Positions 7,875-17,100 of a DNA stretch of 64,000 bases are shown one piece after another. The DNA lies in assembly GCA_045594705.1 (NCBI GenBank), contig JAZNZB010000020.1:4455-68454 (forward strand). The letters are read 5' to 3'. The notes below the pieces were generated by a model. That model was not told where the DNA came from. It did no database searches and was given only the letters and a program-made list of their open reading frames with translations. The first letter of the stretch is position 1. Each line of letters opens with the position of its first letter. The translations under genes were made by a program, and so were the position numbers. Source of the DNA: SVQP01 sp045594705. Lineage in GTDB: Bacteria > Bacillota > Clostridia > Oscillospirales > CAG-272.

Positions 7875-8092
7875 GCAGCCCGATAGGGCAATACTATTAA
7901 GTTAAGGGAAGTGCGTCTCCCCGCCCCCGCCCCCAAGATCCTTCGCGGCGCATTCCCGTTTAAGCTCCGCGCAGCGGAGGTATTCATTCATCGAGCGAAG
8001 CGAAGAATCTTAAAAACGGGAATGCTTGCTCGAGGATGACAGGGGGCGGGATTGCAATTCCTTAACTTAATGACATTGCCCCATGGGGCTGC
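7875..8092. repeat. 218-bp MITE-like palindromic element, copy 1
   Basis: The ends are imperfect inverted repeats of about 35 bp: GCAGCCC...GGGCAAT...ATTAAGTTAAGG on the left is matched in reverse complement on the right. Inside are further paired blocks CCCGCCCCC/GGGGGCGGG and GCATTCCCGTTT/AAACGGGAATGC, and a central hairpin CTCCGCgcaGCGGAG. The internal text (CAAGATCCTTCGCGGCGCATT, CTTGCTC-AGGATGACAG) recurs at 21.4 kb. No ORF inside. Confidence 0.75.
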
Positions 8093-8122
8093 GGAATAAG
8101 CGGGAAAAGCGCAATTCCCCTC

Positions 8123-8319
8123 GTGTCATCCTGAGCGAACAAACATCCCTGTGAGGATGTTTGTGAGTCGAACTTTCAAAAATCTGCAATAAATTGCTGA
8201 TTTTTGAAAGTCAAAACGCTTGCAGCGTTTTGAAGATCTACGAGGGTGGGTACGTTGCGCCCGTAGATATTTCGGCTTCGCAAACAATACTCAATTGTCT
8301 GCTCCGCTCAGGATGACAC
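8123..8319. repeat. Composite hairpin element bounded by GTGTCATCCTGAGCG inverted repeats
   Basis: The perfect 15-bp terminal inverted repeat GTGTCATCCTGAGCG (8123-8137) / CGCTCAGGATGACAC (8305-8319) encloses successive hairpins: ACAAACATCC/GGATGTTTGT, ACTTTCAAAAATC/GATTTTTGAAAGT, AACGCT/AGCGTT and ATCTACG/CGTAGAT. No coding capacity. TCATCCTGAGCG-type repeats are widespread in many bacterial genomes; the arrangement here is seen directly. Confidence 0.7.
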
Positions 8320-8345
8320 GGGCAGGGTTGCGCATCATAAAAGCT

Positions 8346-8380
8346 GAAAGCAGAAGCCTTCATCAAAGACTTCTGCTTTC
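8346..8380 (-). terminator. Terminator hairpin downstream of spoIIIA, possibly bidirectional
   Basis: Perfect 11-bp arms GAAAGCAGAAG and CTTCTGCTTTC with a 13-nt loop lie about 50 bp past the spoIIIAH stop. On the plus strand the hairpin is followed by a T7 run, on the minus strand by AGCTTTT. Confidence 0.65.
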
Positions 8381-8433
8381 GTTTTTTTCGCTAATTTTGC
8401 ACGCTCATCTCTCAGCCTCTTTTTGCAAGCAAA

Positions 8434-9036
8434 TTAGCCCTCTCTTGTGATAATGCTCACGCCTGCGGGGGAAATGCCGGTCTGCTCGTAGACGATGGCG
8501 TTGATCTGCGCCAGTGCCGATGCGGTCAGCTCGCCCTCGTGCTGAAGCACGATGCTGATATTCTCGCCGCTGATAACCGCCACGCATTGCTCGTAGCCCT
8601 TGGTCTTGATCAGAGACTCGATCTTTGCCTCATCCTCCATCTCGGATGCGATCTGTCTGATCTCGGCAACCGCCTCGGCCTTGACCTCGTCGGTGGCATT
8701 CTGGTTGTCTACGACGGAATTGAGCACCTCAAGTGCCTCGTCTCTCGCCTTTTGTCTGGAAACCTGAACGCTGGTGAAATACGAAGCGGAATCGGTGGCG
8801 GTGCTGTTCTGATTGCCCGTATTCGAGCCCGTGCCCAGCGTGGTGCCGTAATTGGTGGTCATGCCCGCGCTCTGATCGTACTTGTAAGAATCGTCTGCGT
8901 CGTTGCCCGAGAAGAAGATCCAGTTGACGTAGACTGCAAGGCCGATCATGATGACCGCGCCTGCAATGATCAGGTTGCGCTTGCCCATTTTCTTGAAGAA
9001 ATCGCCTATGGTATTGATTACCTTTTTGATGTTCAT
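8434..9036 (-). CDS. spoIIIAH: Stage III sporulation protein AH
   Basis: A 200-aa SpoIIIAH. Mother-cell membrane protein that pairs across the intermembrane space with forespore SpoIIQ in the SpoIIIA-SpoIIQ feeding-tube complex. Visible: a cytoplasmic N-terminus, one membrane helix (NLIIAGAVIMIGLAVYVNWIFF, about residues 20-42), a Thr/Asn-rich linker and the YscJ/FliF-like domain (SYFTSVQVSRQKARDEALEVL...SIVLQHEGELTASALAQINAIVYEQTGISPAGVSII). Length is typical. GGAGGG precedes the ATG. Last gene of the operon; no spoIIQ is in the window. Confidence 0.95.
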   Translation of the reverse strand: MNIKKVINTIGDFFKKMGKRNLIIAGAVIMIGLAVYVNWIFFSGNDADDSYKYDQSAGMTTNYGTTLGTGSNTGNQNSTATDSASYFTSVQVSRQKARDEALEVLNSVVDNQNATDEVKAEAVAEIRQIASEMEDEAKIESLIKTKGYEQCVAVISGENISIVLQHEGELTASALAQINAIVYEQTGISPAGVSIITREG

Positions 9037-9098
9037 ATGTAAGCCCTCCGTTTTGTTGTTACGCTACATTATATCGAGCAAGATGCAATAATATGCCC

Positions 9099-9653
9099 CT
9101 ATTGCGTAAATTGTGACGCGCTGACGTGAATTTTATTTGTGCCGATGCCAAAGGTCGCGCTGACCAAAGCCACAAGCTCGTTTTGCACAGCGGGGTCTGC
9201 CCCGCCCTCGCACACAATGCCCACGCCCGCCACACTCGGCAATCGACGCACAAGCTGCACGGGTGCTTGCGAGCTGCCCGAGCCGACCAGCACGTAGGAC
9301 TCTTCATAGCTTTGGCTGTCGTTGCCCGTTTTGTTTTGCACGTCGCGGGCGTACACGTATTCGTACCCGCCCGACAGCGTGACCATGACCTGCACCTTAC
9401 CCACACCGCGCACGCCCGCGCAAAGCTGCGCGATCTCGTGCGAAAGCTCTGCACGGTAAGCCTGCAGCTCAGCCTGCTCCGAGATGGGTGCGCTTTGCTC
9501 GCTCTGCTTTTTTTGGAAAAGCGGCAGATCAAAGCTGCCGACCACCAAAAGCCCCAAGCCGATCACCGCGCCCAACAGCACGATCCAGAGCTTGCCGCTC
9601 TTTTTCATTTGCCCGACCGTTCCCTTGACGTCCGAAATGCCGTCTGTATACAT
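9099..9653 (-). CDS. spoIIIAG: Stage III sporulation protein AG
   Basis: A 184-aa SpoIIIAG, the ring-forming component of the mother-cell/forespore channel. One membrane helix (LWIVLLGAVIGLGLLVVG) follows a short N-terminus. The extracytoplasmic part has the family hallmarks VKVMVTLSGG-like (QVMVTLSGGYEYVYARDVQNK), SYVLVGSGSSQ and PSVAGVGIVCEGG. ATG at 9653 is chosen because GGAGG lies directly upstream; an in-frame TTG at 9665 overlaps that site. Confidence 0.95.
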   Translation of the reverse strand: MYTDGISDVKGTVGQMKKSGKLWIVLLGAVIGLGLLVVGSFDLPLFQKKQSEQSAPISEQAELQAYRAELSHEIAQLCAGVRGVGKVQVMVTLSGGYEYVYARDVQNKTGNDSQSYEESYVLVGSGSSQAPVQLVRRLPSVAGVGIVCEGGADPAVQNELVALVSATFGIGTNKIHVSASQFTQ

Positions 9654-9666
9654 CGTAACCTCCAAA

Positions 9667-10122
9667 TCAATCCAATACCACCACGCAAGGGCAACCCATA
9701 AGCCCCTGCACGTACGCTTTGATCGGGTCGGGATCGCGCCAGATCGCCTTGCCCGACAAGACCAGCGTGATCTTGGTCACCTTTCCCGCATCCGACCACT
9801 CTGAATATATGCGGCACTCCGTGGGTGCAAGCGCAAATTCCTTTTGCAGCAGATCCTGCAGCTGCCCTGCAAGCAAAGACTCTGCCACCTGACTCATGTC
9901 CTGCTCCGATTCCTCTGCGGGTGGCTCGGTCCATTCGGGCGGTAGATCGAGTTCACCGTCCTTTACCGCTCGCATCAGTTTACCAAGCGGTGCGCACAAA
10001 AGGCAGATCACGCACAGACTGCAAAGCAGCTTTACGTGCTGCGCAGACGACGACGGCACCAGAGCGCAGATCAGCGAAATCAGCACGCTTGCCGCGGCCA
10101 GCGTATACAAATACCCGCCCAT
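9667..10122 (-). CDS. spoIIIAF: Stage III sporulation protein AF
   Basis: A 151-aa SpoIIIAF. Two hydrophobic helices fill the first 50 residues (YLYTLAAASVLISLICALVP and LLCSLCVICLLCAPLGKLM), followed by an acidic linker and a small soluble domain (ESLLAGQLQDLLQKEFALAPTECRIYSEWSD...ITLVLSG). Its start is a few bases from the spoIIIAE stop, so it is probably coupled to it. The position between AE and AG and the length match the usual operon. Confidence 0.93.
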   Translation of the reverse strand: MGGYLYTLAAASVLISLICALVPSSSAQHVKLLCSLCVICLLCAPLGKLMRAVKDGELDLPPEWTEPPAEESEQDMSQVAESLLAGQLQDLLQKEFALAPTECRIYSEWSDAGKVTKITLVLSGKAIWRDPDPIKAYVQGLMGCPCVVVLD

Positions 10123-10123
10123 C

Positions 10124-11257
10124 TCAGCTCACCCATGCAGCCGCGCAAGAGGCAAACGCGCCCACCGCAATCAAGAAAACCGCCGTGCACATCGCCACAG
10201 CCGCCGCCATGTAGCCAAACAGGCTGCTCGCCTCGGCAAGCACTGCGCTCTCAGGGCCACAGCCCATCAGCTGCGCCGCCCCGCTGCCAAGATCGAACAG
10301 CAAGCGCAACAGCAGCATGCGGCAAAGCACAGGCAGGCAACAAAGCAACAAAAGCAGCACCCCGCACGTGCCTGCCAAGCCTCGCAAAAGTCCAAGACTG
10401 GCCGCAAGCGTATCCAGTGAGCCACCCAAGGCACCGCCCACAATGGGGATCATTTGCCCGATGGCATATCTGCCGCTGCGCATGGCTACGCTGTCAGCCC
10501 GTGAGGCAATCAGATTTTGCGCGGACAGACAGAGCGACAGAATCAGCGTCAGCACGCCAAGCACAGAGGTATAGGTCTTTTTGAAAAACCCGGACAAGCG
10601 GGAGAGATCGATCCCCGCATCCATCACGGTGGGCATACACAGGGCCATGCACGCTCCAAACAGGGGCGGGGCCATACCCGCGCACACGATGCGACAAACG
10701 TTGAGCCCCACGCCAAGCGCGGCGTTCCCCACCGTAGCACGCGTCAGATTGCCTCCCAGCACGTACATCACGCTCATCACGGGCAGCATCCCTCCCATCA
10801 GCACCTGCAGAGTCTCGAAGTATTCCACCATGGCACTCACGGCCGCATATCCCGCGCCCGCTACCGCTCCAAACAGGCAAAGCCTGGGCGCAAGGCTTGC
10901 CCACGCGATATTGTGCGATGCGCCAAAGGCACGCAACAGACCGCATAGCAGTAACAGGCCACAGATCGAGGCCAGCAGCGTGCCGCTCTCTGACAGATGC
11001 ACGCCTACCAGATCCACAAGCAACGCAATAAGCCCCGAAAACGAAATCATCTGTGCAAGTGCGGCCTGTACGTCTGCGGGGTCATGGGAGAATAACCCAT
11101 CCGGTAAAATCTCCGAAAGCTCGGTAGGCAAATATTCCTCAAGTGCCACGTACTGCTCGGGCAGCGTGCTGTAATCCGCTGCCTCGGCAGACACGGGCAA
11201 GCCAAGACCCATACCGATCAGCAACATCAGCAAGACATAAATCAGTGCTTTTCTCAA
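10124..11257 (-). CDS. spoIIIAE: Stage III sporulation protein AE
   Basis: A 377-aa polytopic membrane protein with a cleavable-looking N-terminal signal (IYVLLMLLIGMGLGLPVSAEA) and about eight hydrophobic segments, including LLVDLVGVHLS, GLLLLCGLLRAFGA, GNAALGVGLNVCRIV and GTCGVLLLLLCCLPVL. These are typical of SpoIIIAE, the putative permease-like part of the SpoIIIA complex. The start is TTG at 11257, with AAAGGA about 9 nt upstream. That TTG shares bases with the TGA stop of spoIIIAD, indicating translational coupling. Confidence 0.94.
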   Translation of the reverse strand: MRKALIYVLLMLLIGMGLGLPVSAEAADYSTLPEQYVALEEYLPTELSEILPDGLFSHDPADVQAALAQMISFSGLIALLVDLVGVHLSESGTLLASICGLLLLCGLLRAFGASHNIAWASLAPRLCLFGAVAGAGYAAVSAMVEYFETLQVLMGGMLPVMSVMYVLGGNLTRATVGNAALGVGLNVCRIVCAGMAPPLFGACMALCMPTVMDAGIDLSRLSGFFKKTYTSVLGVLTLILSLCLSAQNLIASRADSVAMRSGRYAIGQMIPIVGGALGGSLDTLAASLGLLRGLAGTCGVLLLLLCCLPVLCRMLLLRLLFDLGSGAAQLMGCGPESAVLAEASSLFGYMAAAVAMCTAVFLIAVGAFASCAAAWVS

Positions 11258-11637
11258 TTCAAAAATTCCTTTGTCATTCCCAAAATTTCATGTATCAGCG
11301 GAAGTGCCTTGAGCACAATTGCAATCTTCCCCGCACTCTCAATGACGGTCGCCAGCCCTCCTTCACCAAAATCGCGGCAGATCCCCGCCCCAAGCGCACA
11401 CAAAAGCGAAATACCCAGCCCCGAGAGCAAAATCTCGCCATGCTCGGTCGGCATGCTTTGCTCGGAGATCCCGCGGATCAGGGTAAGGATGGGCTGCGCT
11501 GCACTCAGAATCATGCCAAAGATCAGCAACGTTCCCACGGCACGCACAGGAAAGGCCATTTCCGCACGCCAGGAGCGAAGCAGCCACACAGCCACCAGGC
11601 AAAGCATGGCAATGCCGCAAACCTTGAGCATATCCAT
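11254..11637 (-). CDS. spoIIIAD: Stage III sporulation protein AD
   Basis: A 127-aa membrane protein with four hydrophobic stretches, and ISEQSMPTEHGEILLSGLGISLLCALGAGICRDFGEGGLATVIESAGKIAIVLKALPLIHEIL, a pattern typical of SpoIIIAD. The start is uncertain: ATG at 11637 lies immediately after the spoIIIAC stop and is used here. TTG at 11649 would add four residues (MAFD), and ATG at 11631 is also possible. No clear ribosome site is seen, which fits coupling to spoIIIAC. Confidence 0.92.
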   Translation of the reverse strand: MDMLKVCGIAMLCLVAVWLLRSWRAEMAFPVRAVGTLLIFGMILSAAQPILTLIRGISEQSMPTEHGEILLSGLGISLLCALGAGICRDFGEGGLATVIESAGKIAIVLKALPLIHEILGMTKEFLN

Positions 11638-11638
11638 A

Positions 11639-11833
11639 TCAAAAGCCAAAGGTAGTGTACACCAGCGAGAACAATGCGCCGATCTGCTCGATCAGCATCA
11701 GCAGCACTACCACAATGCCCGCCACCGTGACCAGTGTTGCCTGCTCATCCCTGCCCGATTTGCTTAAAATCTGCGTGGCAACGGATACTAACAGCCCCAC
11801 GCCCGCCACCTTCAAGATCAATCCAACTTCCAT
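11639..11833 (-). CDS. spoIIIAC: Stage III sporulation protein AC
   Basis: A 64-aa two-helix membrane protein, the usual size of SpoIIIAC (LILKVAGVGLLVSVATQILSKSGRDEQATLVTVAGIVVVLLMLIEQI). The helices are joined by a KSGRDEQA loop that is well conserved in the family. It lies 3 bp after spoIIIAB and ends 1 bp before the spoIIIAD start used here. Confidence 0.94.
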   Translation of the reverse strand: MEVGLILKVAGVGLLVSVATQILSKSGRDEQATLVTVAGIVVVLLMLIEQIGALFSLVYTTFGF

Positions 11834-11836
11834 GCT

Positions 11837-12313
11837 TCACCACAAAAGGATCACTGCGCCCACGGCGCACAAGATCCAAATCATTCCGTTCGTTCTGACT
11901 CTTGCGGGCAGCTCGCCCTCCAGCTGCATCCGCTTTTGCCGCAAAAGCTCAATGTAATAATCGCACCGCTTGATCTGTTCGTCACGAAAGCCGCCACCAA
12001 GCCCCTGCCCGAACGCCTGCAGCACGCGATAGGTCTCGGGATCAAGATAGCTTTTGACGTGCGGCAGCAGTGCCTGTACCGAATCTATCTGCCCGGGGCA
12101 TCGGCAGTCGGCCAAAATGCCCTTATCCATCTCCAGAAAAATCTGCTCGGCAGGCATGGCATAGCAGTCAATACGACCCTTGATATGGAAGATCAGCGAG
12201 ATCAACCCGTCGTGCACCTGCAGTCGCGCACGCTCAAACCGAGCCGCACCAACCGCAAGCCCCACGCCGCTTGCCAGCAGCAAGAGCGCGCCTATAAGCT
12301 TAAATGCAAGCAT
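11837..12313 (-). CDS. spoIIIAB: Stage III sporulation protein AB
   Basis: A 158-aa SpoIIIAB, related to type II secretion/pilus inner-membrane GspF-like proteins. An N-terminal helix (LIGALLLLASGVGLAVGAA), a long soluble helical region with DDGLISLI-like and GLGGGFRDEQIKRCDYYIELL motifs, and a C-terminal membrane helix (GMIWILCAVGAVILLW). The start at 12313 has GGAGAG 5 nt upstream and overlaps the end of spoIIIAA by 14 bp. A much longer open frame upstream is only the spoIIIAA region read in another frame. Confidence 0.93.
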   Translation of the reverse strand: MLAFKLIGALLLLASGVGLAVGAARFERARLQVHDGLISLIFHIKGRIDCYAMPAEQIFLEMDKGILADCRCPGQIDSVQALLPHVKSYLDPETYRVLQAFGQGLGGGFRDEQIKRCDYYIELLRQKRMQLEGELPARVRTNGMIWILCAVGAVILLW

Positions 12314-13232
12314 CCGCGCTCTCCCAATCGGTGATCTGATAGGAAAAACCTCCGTTATGTCGCGAGATCCCCACATATGCACCGAACATTTTGCAGTCGT
12401 GCAAAAGCCGCAGCCCCGTGCGGCAAAGCAGCTCCTGTACGCTTGATGCGTGCGCCGAGGCAACCAGCGGCACACCGCAATTCTGTACCGAGGCAAGTGC
12501 GAGGGCTTCATTGTAGTCACCGATCTCATCGCAGATCATAACCTGCGCATTCATGGTACGGCAGGCGATCTCCACGCCAAGGCGACGCGGATATCCCACC
12601 AGCACGTCAAGACACAATGCTGCCCCTGTCTGCAAAAACGGCATCTCGCCGCGCGTATCGATGACCACCACGCGCTTGGGGTCATCGCCCGAAGCCAGCG
12701 CCATGGCCACTCCACGCAACAGCGTGGTCTTACCCACGCCGGGCGGCGAATAGATCAGCACGCCCTTGGTATAGCGGAATTTCTGCATGAGATTGCAGAT
12801 TTCCCTGCCGCTTGCTACAAAATGGGCGGGAATGCGGATGCAAAGCCCCGACACGTCGTACACCCCGATCACCTCGCCCTGCTCACAAGCGGCCCTGCCG
12901 CATACCCCGACGCGCACGCCGCCGTCCAGCGTCAGATACCCCTCTGCGATGGTGGGAGCGTGAGAATACAAGGAGCCGCCGCACATGCGCGTCAGCGTGG
13001 CGGTCATTTCCTGCGCGCCCAGCACGGTACGCAAAAGGATATTGCGCCCGTCTGCCACCACGCTGGCGCACCGCCCCGTGTGCAGTCGGATCTCCTCAAT
13101 ATGCTCGGGCAGATGCCCTGCATACAGCTCCGAGATCAACCGCTCGGGCAACATGCGCAACAAAATCGGCGGCAGATAGGTGCGCCGCTCGATTCCCGTG
13201 TCCTCTGCCCTGTTGACCATCACGCTGCGCAT
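12300..13232 (-). CDS. spoIIIAA: Stage III sporulation protein AA, secretion-type ATPase
   Basis: A 310-aa ATPase of the type II/IV secretion superfamily that powers the SpoIIIA channel in the mother cell. Walker A is SPPGVGKTTLLR (near residue 165). VVVIDTRGEMPF and QVMICDEIGDYNEA (Walker B region) follow, then LVASAHASSVQELLCR. First gene of the eight-gene operon. A strong ribosome site (GGGGGTGAGG) precedes ATG at 13232. Upstream, a weak match to a mother-cell sigma-E promoter is present (13255-13283). Confidence 0.95.
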   Translation of the reverse strand: MRSVMVNRAEDTGIERRTYLPPILLRMLPERLISELYAGHLPEHIEEIRLHTGRCASVVADGRNILLRTVLGAQEMTATLTRMCGGSLYSHAPTIAEGYLTLDGGVRVGVCGRAACEQGEVIGVYDVSGLCIRIPAHFVASGREICNLMQKFRYTKGVLIYSPPGVGKTTLLRGVAMALASGDDPKRVVVIDTRGEMPFLQTGAALCLDVLVGYPRRLGVEIACRTMNAQVMICDEIGDYNEALALASVQNCGVPLVASAHASSVQELLCRTGLRLLHDCKMFGAYVGISRHNGGFSYQITDWESADACI

Positions 13233-13254
13233 ACCCTCACCCCCTTACAGAAAA

Positions 13255-13283
13255 AATATATGCGATCTTGTCCGCAGGTATGC
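13255..13283 (-). promoter_or_regulatory. Candidate sigma-E promoter of the spoIIIA operon
   Basis: On the minus strand CATATATT (13255-13262) resembles the sigma-E -10 (CATACAAT-like), and GCATACC (13277-13283) lies 14 bp upstream as a possible -35. SpoIIIA operons are known sigma-E targets; the match is partial, so this is tentative. Confidence 0.35.
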
Positions 13284-13360
13284 GTACATGACACAAGTGC
13301 CGCGGATGCGATAGGTTCAGAGTGCGCTGCCCCGAGGGTCATCCGTAGGGGGGATAGAAA

Positions 13361-13385
13361 AAGCCCCACCGAAACGGTGGAGCTT
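13361..13385 (-). terminator. Terminator between the zinc-ribbon gene and spoIIIA
   Basis: Hairpin AAGCcCCACCG/CGGTGGaGCTT with a 3-nt loop, followed on the minus strand by GCTTTTTCT. It lies 10 bp after the zinc-ribbon gene stop and separates it from spoIIIAA. Confidence 0.75.
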
Positions 13386-13395
13386 CACTCTTGAT

Positions 13396-13854
13396 TCATT
13401 TTTTCTTTTTGGCGGCGCGGACGCGGACCGTAAAGGACTTTGCGCAGCGCGGGCATCGCACGGTGTGCTTGCCCTTCTCGCGCGGCAATCTCAGCGTCGC
13501 CTTGCATTTCGGGCAATCGCGGAACACGTGCGTATCGGTATCCTTATTGCCGTTATGTCTGCGGAACAGGCAGCGCACCTTGTATTCAAAGGCGCACCAC
13601 TTGGCGTTCTCTGCCTGTCTTTTATAGATTTTGCGGGAAAAGGTTCGCGTCATGCTCCAGATGCAAAGACCCAGTGCGATCGCATACAAAACCGTGGCTG
13701 CGATGGTTCCCGGCAAGGTTCTCCCCCATATCCAGGACACGGGGAGCGAGACGATCAGCACGATCAGCGAGGTGATCGACAAAACGCGACTCAGTCTGTC
13801 CGTGCCATAACGGCCGTACATAAACTTATATAGCTTTTCTTGGAATTTTGACAT
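13396..13854 (-). CDS. Membrane protein with C-terminal zinc ribbon
   Basis: A 152-aa protein of unknown function. The N-terminal 30 residues are amphipathic, two hydrophobic helices follow (VLSITSLIVLIVSLPVSWIW and IAATVLYAIALGLCIW), and the C-terminus holds a four-Cys knuckle CPKC-(14)-CPRC, ending in a basic RVRAAKKKK. It may be a membrane-tethered nucleic-acid or protein-binding module. The start at 13854 (MSKFQEKLYKFMYGRYG) is preceded only by a weak GAGAG. A longer in-frame extension to 13998 lacks a ribosome site and overlaps repeat DNA. Confidence 0.72.
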   Translation of the reverse strand: MSKFQEKLYKFMYGRYGTDRLSRVLSITSLIVLIVSLPVSWIWGRTLPGTIAATVLYAIALGLCIWSMTRTFSRKIYKRQAENAKWCAFEYKVRCLFRRHNGNKDTDTHVFRDCPKCKATLRLPREKGKHTVRCPRCAKSFTVRVRAAKKKK

Positions 13855-13979
13855 ATTTTCTCTCTTTTCAACGTATTTCGCAACCATTATAGCACTCGGA
13901 TATGAACGGTTCGTGAAAGTTTGAGTCACTTTGCGTAAAGAAGGCGAAAAGTTTCTTGATATGATCAACAAATATACGT

Positions 13980-14014
13980 AGGGGAGGAGTATTTGCAAGC
14001 AAATTCATCCTCCC
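13980..14014. repeat. Hairpin repeat of the GTAGGGGAGGA type
   Basis: GGGGAGGAG-ATTTGC and GCAAAT-CATCCTCCCC form an imperfect long hairpin. A related GGGAGGATATCCTCCC palindrome follows near 14069-14085. Both look like small dispersed palindromic repeats in this intergenic space. Confidence 0.5.
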
Positions 14015-14103
14015 CCACGCGATAAGACGGGAACGTATTTGGAATAAAACGATCATAAACCCTTTTCGTGCGGGAGGATATCCTCCCCCTACGCCAAAAA
14101 ACG

Positions 14104-14129
14104 GAAAGCCGCCCAAAGGCGGCTTTCCT
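14104..14129 (-). terminator. Terminator of the CotH-RCC1 gene
   Basis: Perfect hairpin GGAAAGCCGCC/GGCGGCTTTCC with a 4-nt loop; on the minus strand it is followed by GTTTTTTGG. It lies 30 bp after the stop at 14159. Confidence 0.8.
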
Positions 14130-14158
14130 TAATTCAATTTGCACTTTGCATTTTGCAC

Positions 14159-17100
14159 TCAAAACAGCGGATTTGCCATATTGACGCTGCCGCCCGTTTT
14201 GCCGTTACCGGCCTGCCCTGAGGCATTCGAGCCCTGCACGGTAATCGTGCCGTCCTCGAACAGATACGCGCTGAATTCATAGCCCGCCGCGATATCCTTG
14301 ACACCGCCCGACAAAATCTTGGCGGGTGAGCCGGAGGTTGCACTCACGCCTGCCATGGCGTTGCCCATATTGCTGCCATAGCCCCATACAGAGCCATCGG
14401 TCTTGAGAATGATCATATTGGCATGGTGCAGCACTGCCTTTTTGACGCCACCGGTCAGCTTGACCGCGCCGCCCGCGCCCTGTCCCTGGCCAAAGCCGTG
14501 CAAGGAGCGCCAGCCTGCATAGAACAAGTCGCCGGAGGTGGTCACCAGCACCACCTGGTGCTCGCCCGTGGACATATACGCCACGCCCGCAAGCAGCTTA
14601 TGGGGAGAGCTATAACGATCTGCGTCCGTGCCGAACTTTTCCCAACGGTTATCACCCAGCACGTAGCAAACGTTATTGCTATTGGTAAAGAAGGTGTTCC
14701 TGCGTCCTGCTGCAAGCAGCTTGACATCGTTTGCCACGACCTGGAAGGAGGTAGTATGTCCGCCTTCGTTTGCCTTGCCAAGCTGACCGTAGGAATTGGA
14801 GCCCACGCCCCAAAGCACGCCCTGATCGTCCAATACCAGCATATGGTCGTGACCGACGCTGACATCCACGATCTTGCCGTCAAATTTCACCTTTCCCGGC
14901 TTATCATCCGTAGCCGTACCGTTTCTGCCAAGCTGACCTGCGCTGTTGCTGCCAACCGTATAAAGCTCGCCATCCAGCGTCAGATACGCCATCATGGTTT
15001 GGTTGTTGTTATTTTCGCAGTCGTTGCTGTGACAGACCTCCACCTTGGCCACGTTCGAGGCCACAAGCGTCGGTACTGACACGTTTCCGCTGCCCGGGAT
15101 GCCCAGAATTCCGTTCTGATTCATGCCCCAGGCATAAAGCTCACCGTTGGGTGCCAGATAATACGTAGAGTGACCGCTTGCGGTGATACCGCTCTGCACG
15201 CCCGCAACCGTGCCCTGCTGCCCCTGTGCACGGGTATTGATGATGACCGTGCCCGAGCAATCCACTGTAAAGGAAGCACTACTTCCCTGCACGGTCTGCA
15301 TCTGGCCCGATACGGGAACAAACATAATTGACGTCACCTCATATCCCGACTTGGGAGTCGCCTTTACAGTAAGAGACAGCGTTTGCGAGTTGCCTTCAAA
15401 GTCGAATTGCTGCCCCGTCTCTGTCACGCTCTGTCCGTTCACGGTCACGTTTGCACGTTCGGGATTATAGGCAACCGTCACGGATTTGTCCATGATCACC
15501 TCAAGATCCGAAAGAGAGATCCCGAAATGATTGCACAGCATGGACAGCACGTAATCGTTTCTGCTGCGGACAAACTTATACATATTGTCCACCGAGGCCT
15601 GATACTGTGATTTGGAAGCTCCCCAACGCATGCTTTGCAGCTCCAAGAGCGGCTCACGCTCTGCAATCAATGCGTCAAGCTCTGCCTCCAGATATGCGGG
15701 AGTCAGCATATCGTTGACCGTTTTTGCAAAGCGAGAAATGAAGATCTGCTTAAACTCTTGGTTCTTGCAAAGACCGTGCATAATGGTGCCTACCACTGTG
15801 CCCGTGGAATCGATCCAACCAAAGAAATTTGCCTTTTCCGAGGTATCCGCCCAATGCCCTTCGGGATAAAACGCAATTCCCATGTCCATATCAAGCAGCG
15901 TAAAATACCACTTGGTGTCCATGCCCGAGGGATCGTCCGCTACGCGGTTTTTGAATACCTTGATATTGTTCTCCGGCCAGTCACGCGCATTGAAATACAG
16001 GCGCGCGATATACATATCCATAAAGGAATTGATATCCAGGCGGTCGGTCACGTATTTGTAATGCTCCTCGGCTGAAAGATCGTGCGAGCGAATGTAATTG
16101 ACAAGTGCGTTGAATTCATCCGCATCCGCCTGCGTTCCGTCCATGGGAATGAAGGGCGCGCCGGGATCGCCTCCGAGGACAAGGCCGTCATAATCGCTCT
16201 CGATCAGGCCGACGTTTTCCTTATCCACACCAAAGTGCGATTCCACGTATTCGGGGCTGTAACGCTCGCGCGCATTGTAAACACCCCAGAATTCGCCGTT
16301 GATGAACAGAAGCACAGGCACGTACGCCATGGTATAGACGTCCATATCGCGGCAAACTCTTTGCATATACGCGTCACGGATAAAGGAGTCCATGCAGTCG
16401 TTGCCCGAGTTACGGAGCAAAAGACGCGAAAAATCAGTGATGGCGTTTCCATCGTTGTCGCGGGCGTAGCCCTCGAACAGATCGTAATTGAGATCACCGT
16501 CCGTGCCCACAGCGGTATTGTTGATACCCTTATAGTAAACACGCATCGACTTCATCGGCCAACCCGACGAGCCGTGTCCGCTGATGGCAAGCTCTACGTA
16601 GGACGAGCCATGACGCTGTCCGTCGGACGAGAACACCTCCAGCATGCCTGTCTGACGCTGGTTTCCCGTACCGCCCGTTCCGTAATAATGGTTATAAAAG
16701 CCCTGACTTCCATAGATCAGATTTTTATCCATGGACAAGGACATCATACTCACACCGTAGTCCTTGAAGGTATCGGAAATAAAGTACGTATTGGTAAAGA
16801 CATCGGTAGAGTCTGTGCCGTTGGTCGCGTACGCCTTGATGACGTAGCCACCCGGCATCGTTTTACTCTGCGGGCGGTAGTCGCCGCCCATATTCTGAAT
16901 TGCACCGTTGATCGTCCCACCCCAGGCCATTTCCGAGGAATCCGTCAACGAAATGGATGAGGAATAGACTTTTCCGTTCTTGACAGGATCGGTGCCGTCG
17001 GTCGTATAATAAACGGTATAGCCCTCACGTGCGCTCAGTTCAAGCTCAAAGCCCTTGGAATAAATACCCGCATCGGCCGAAAACAGCACCTCGTTGACCT

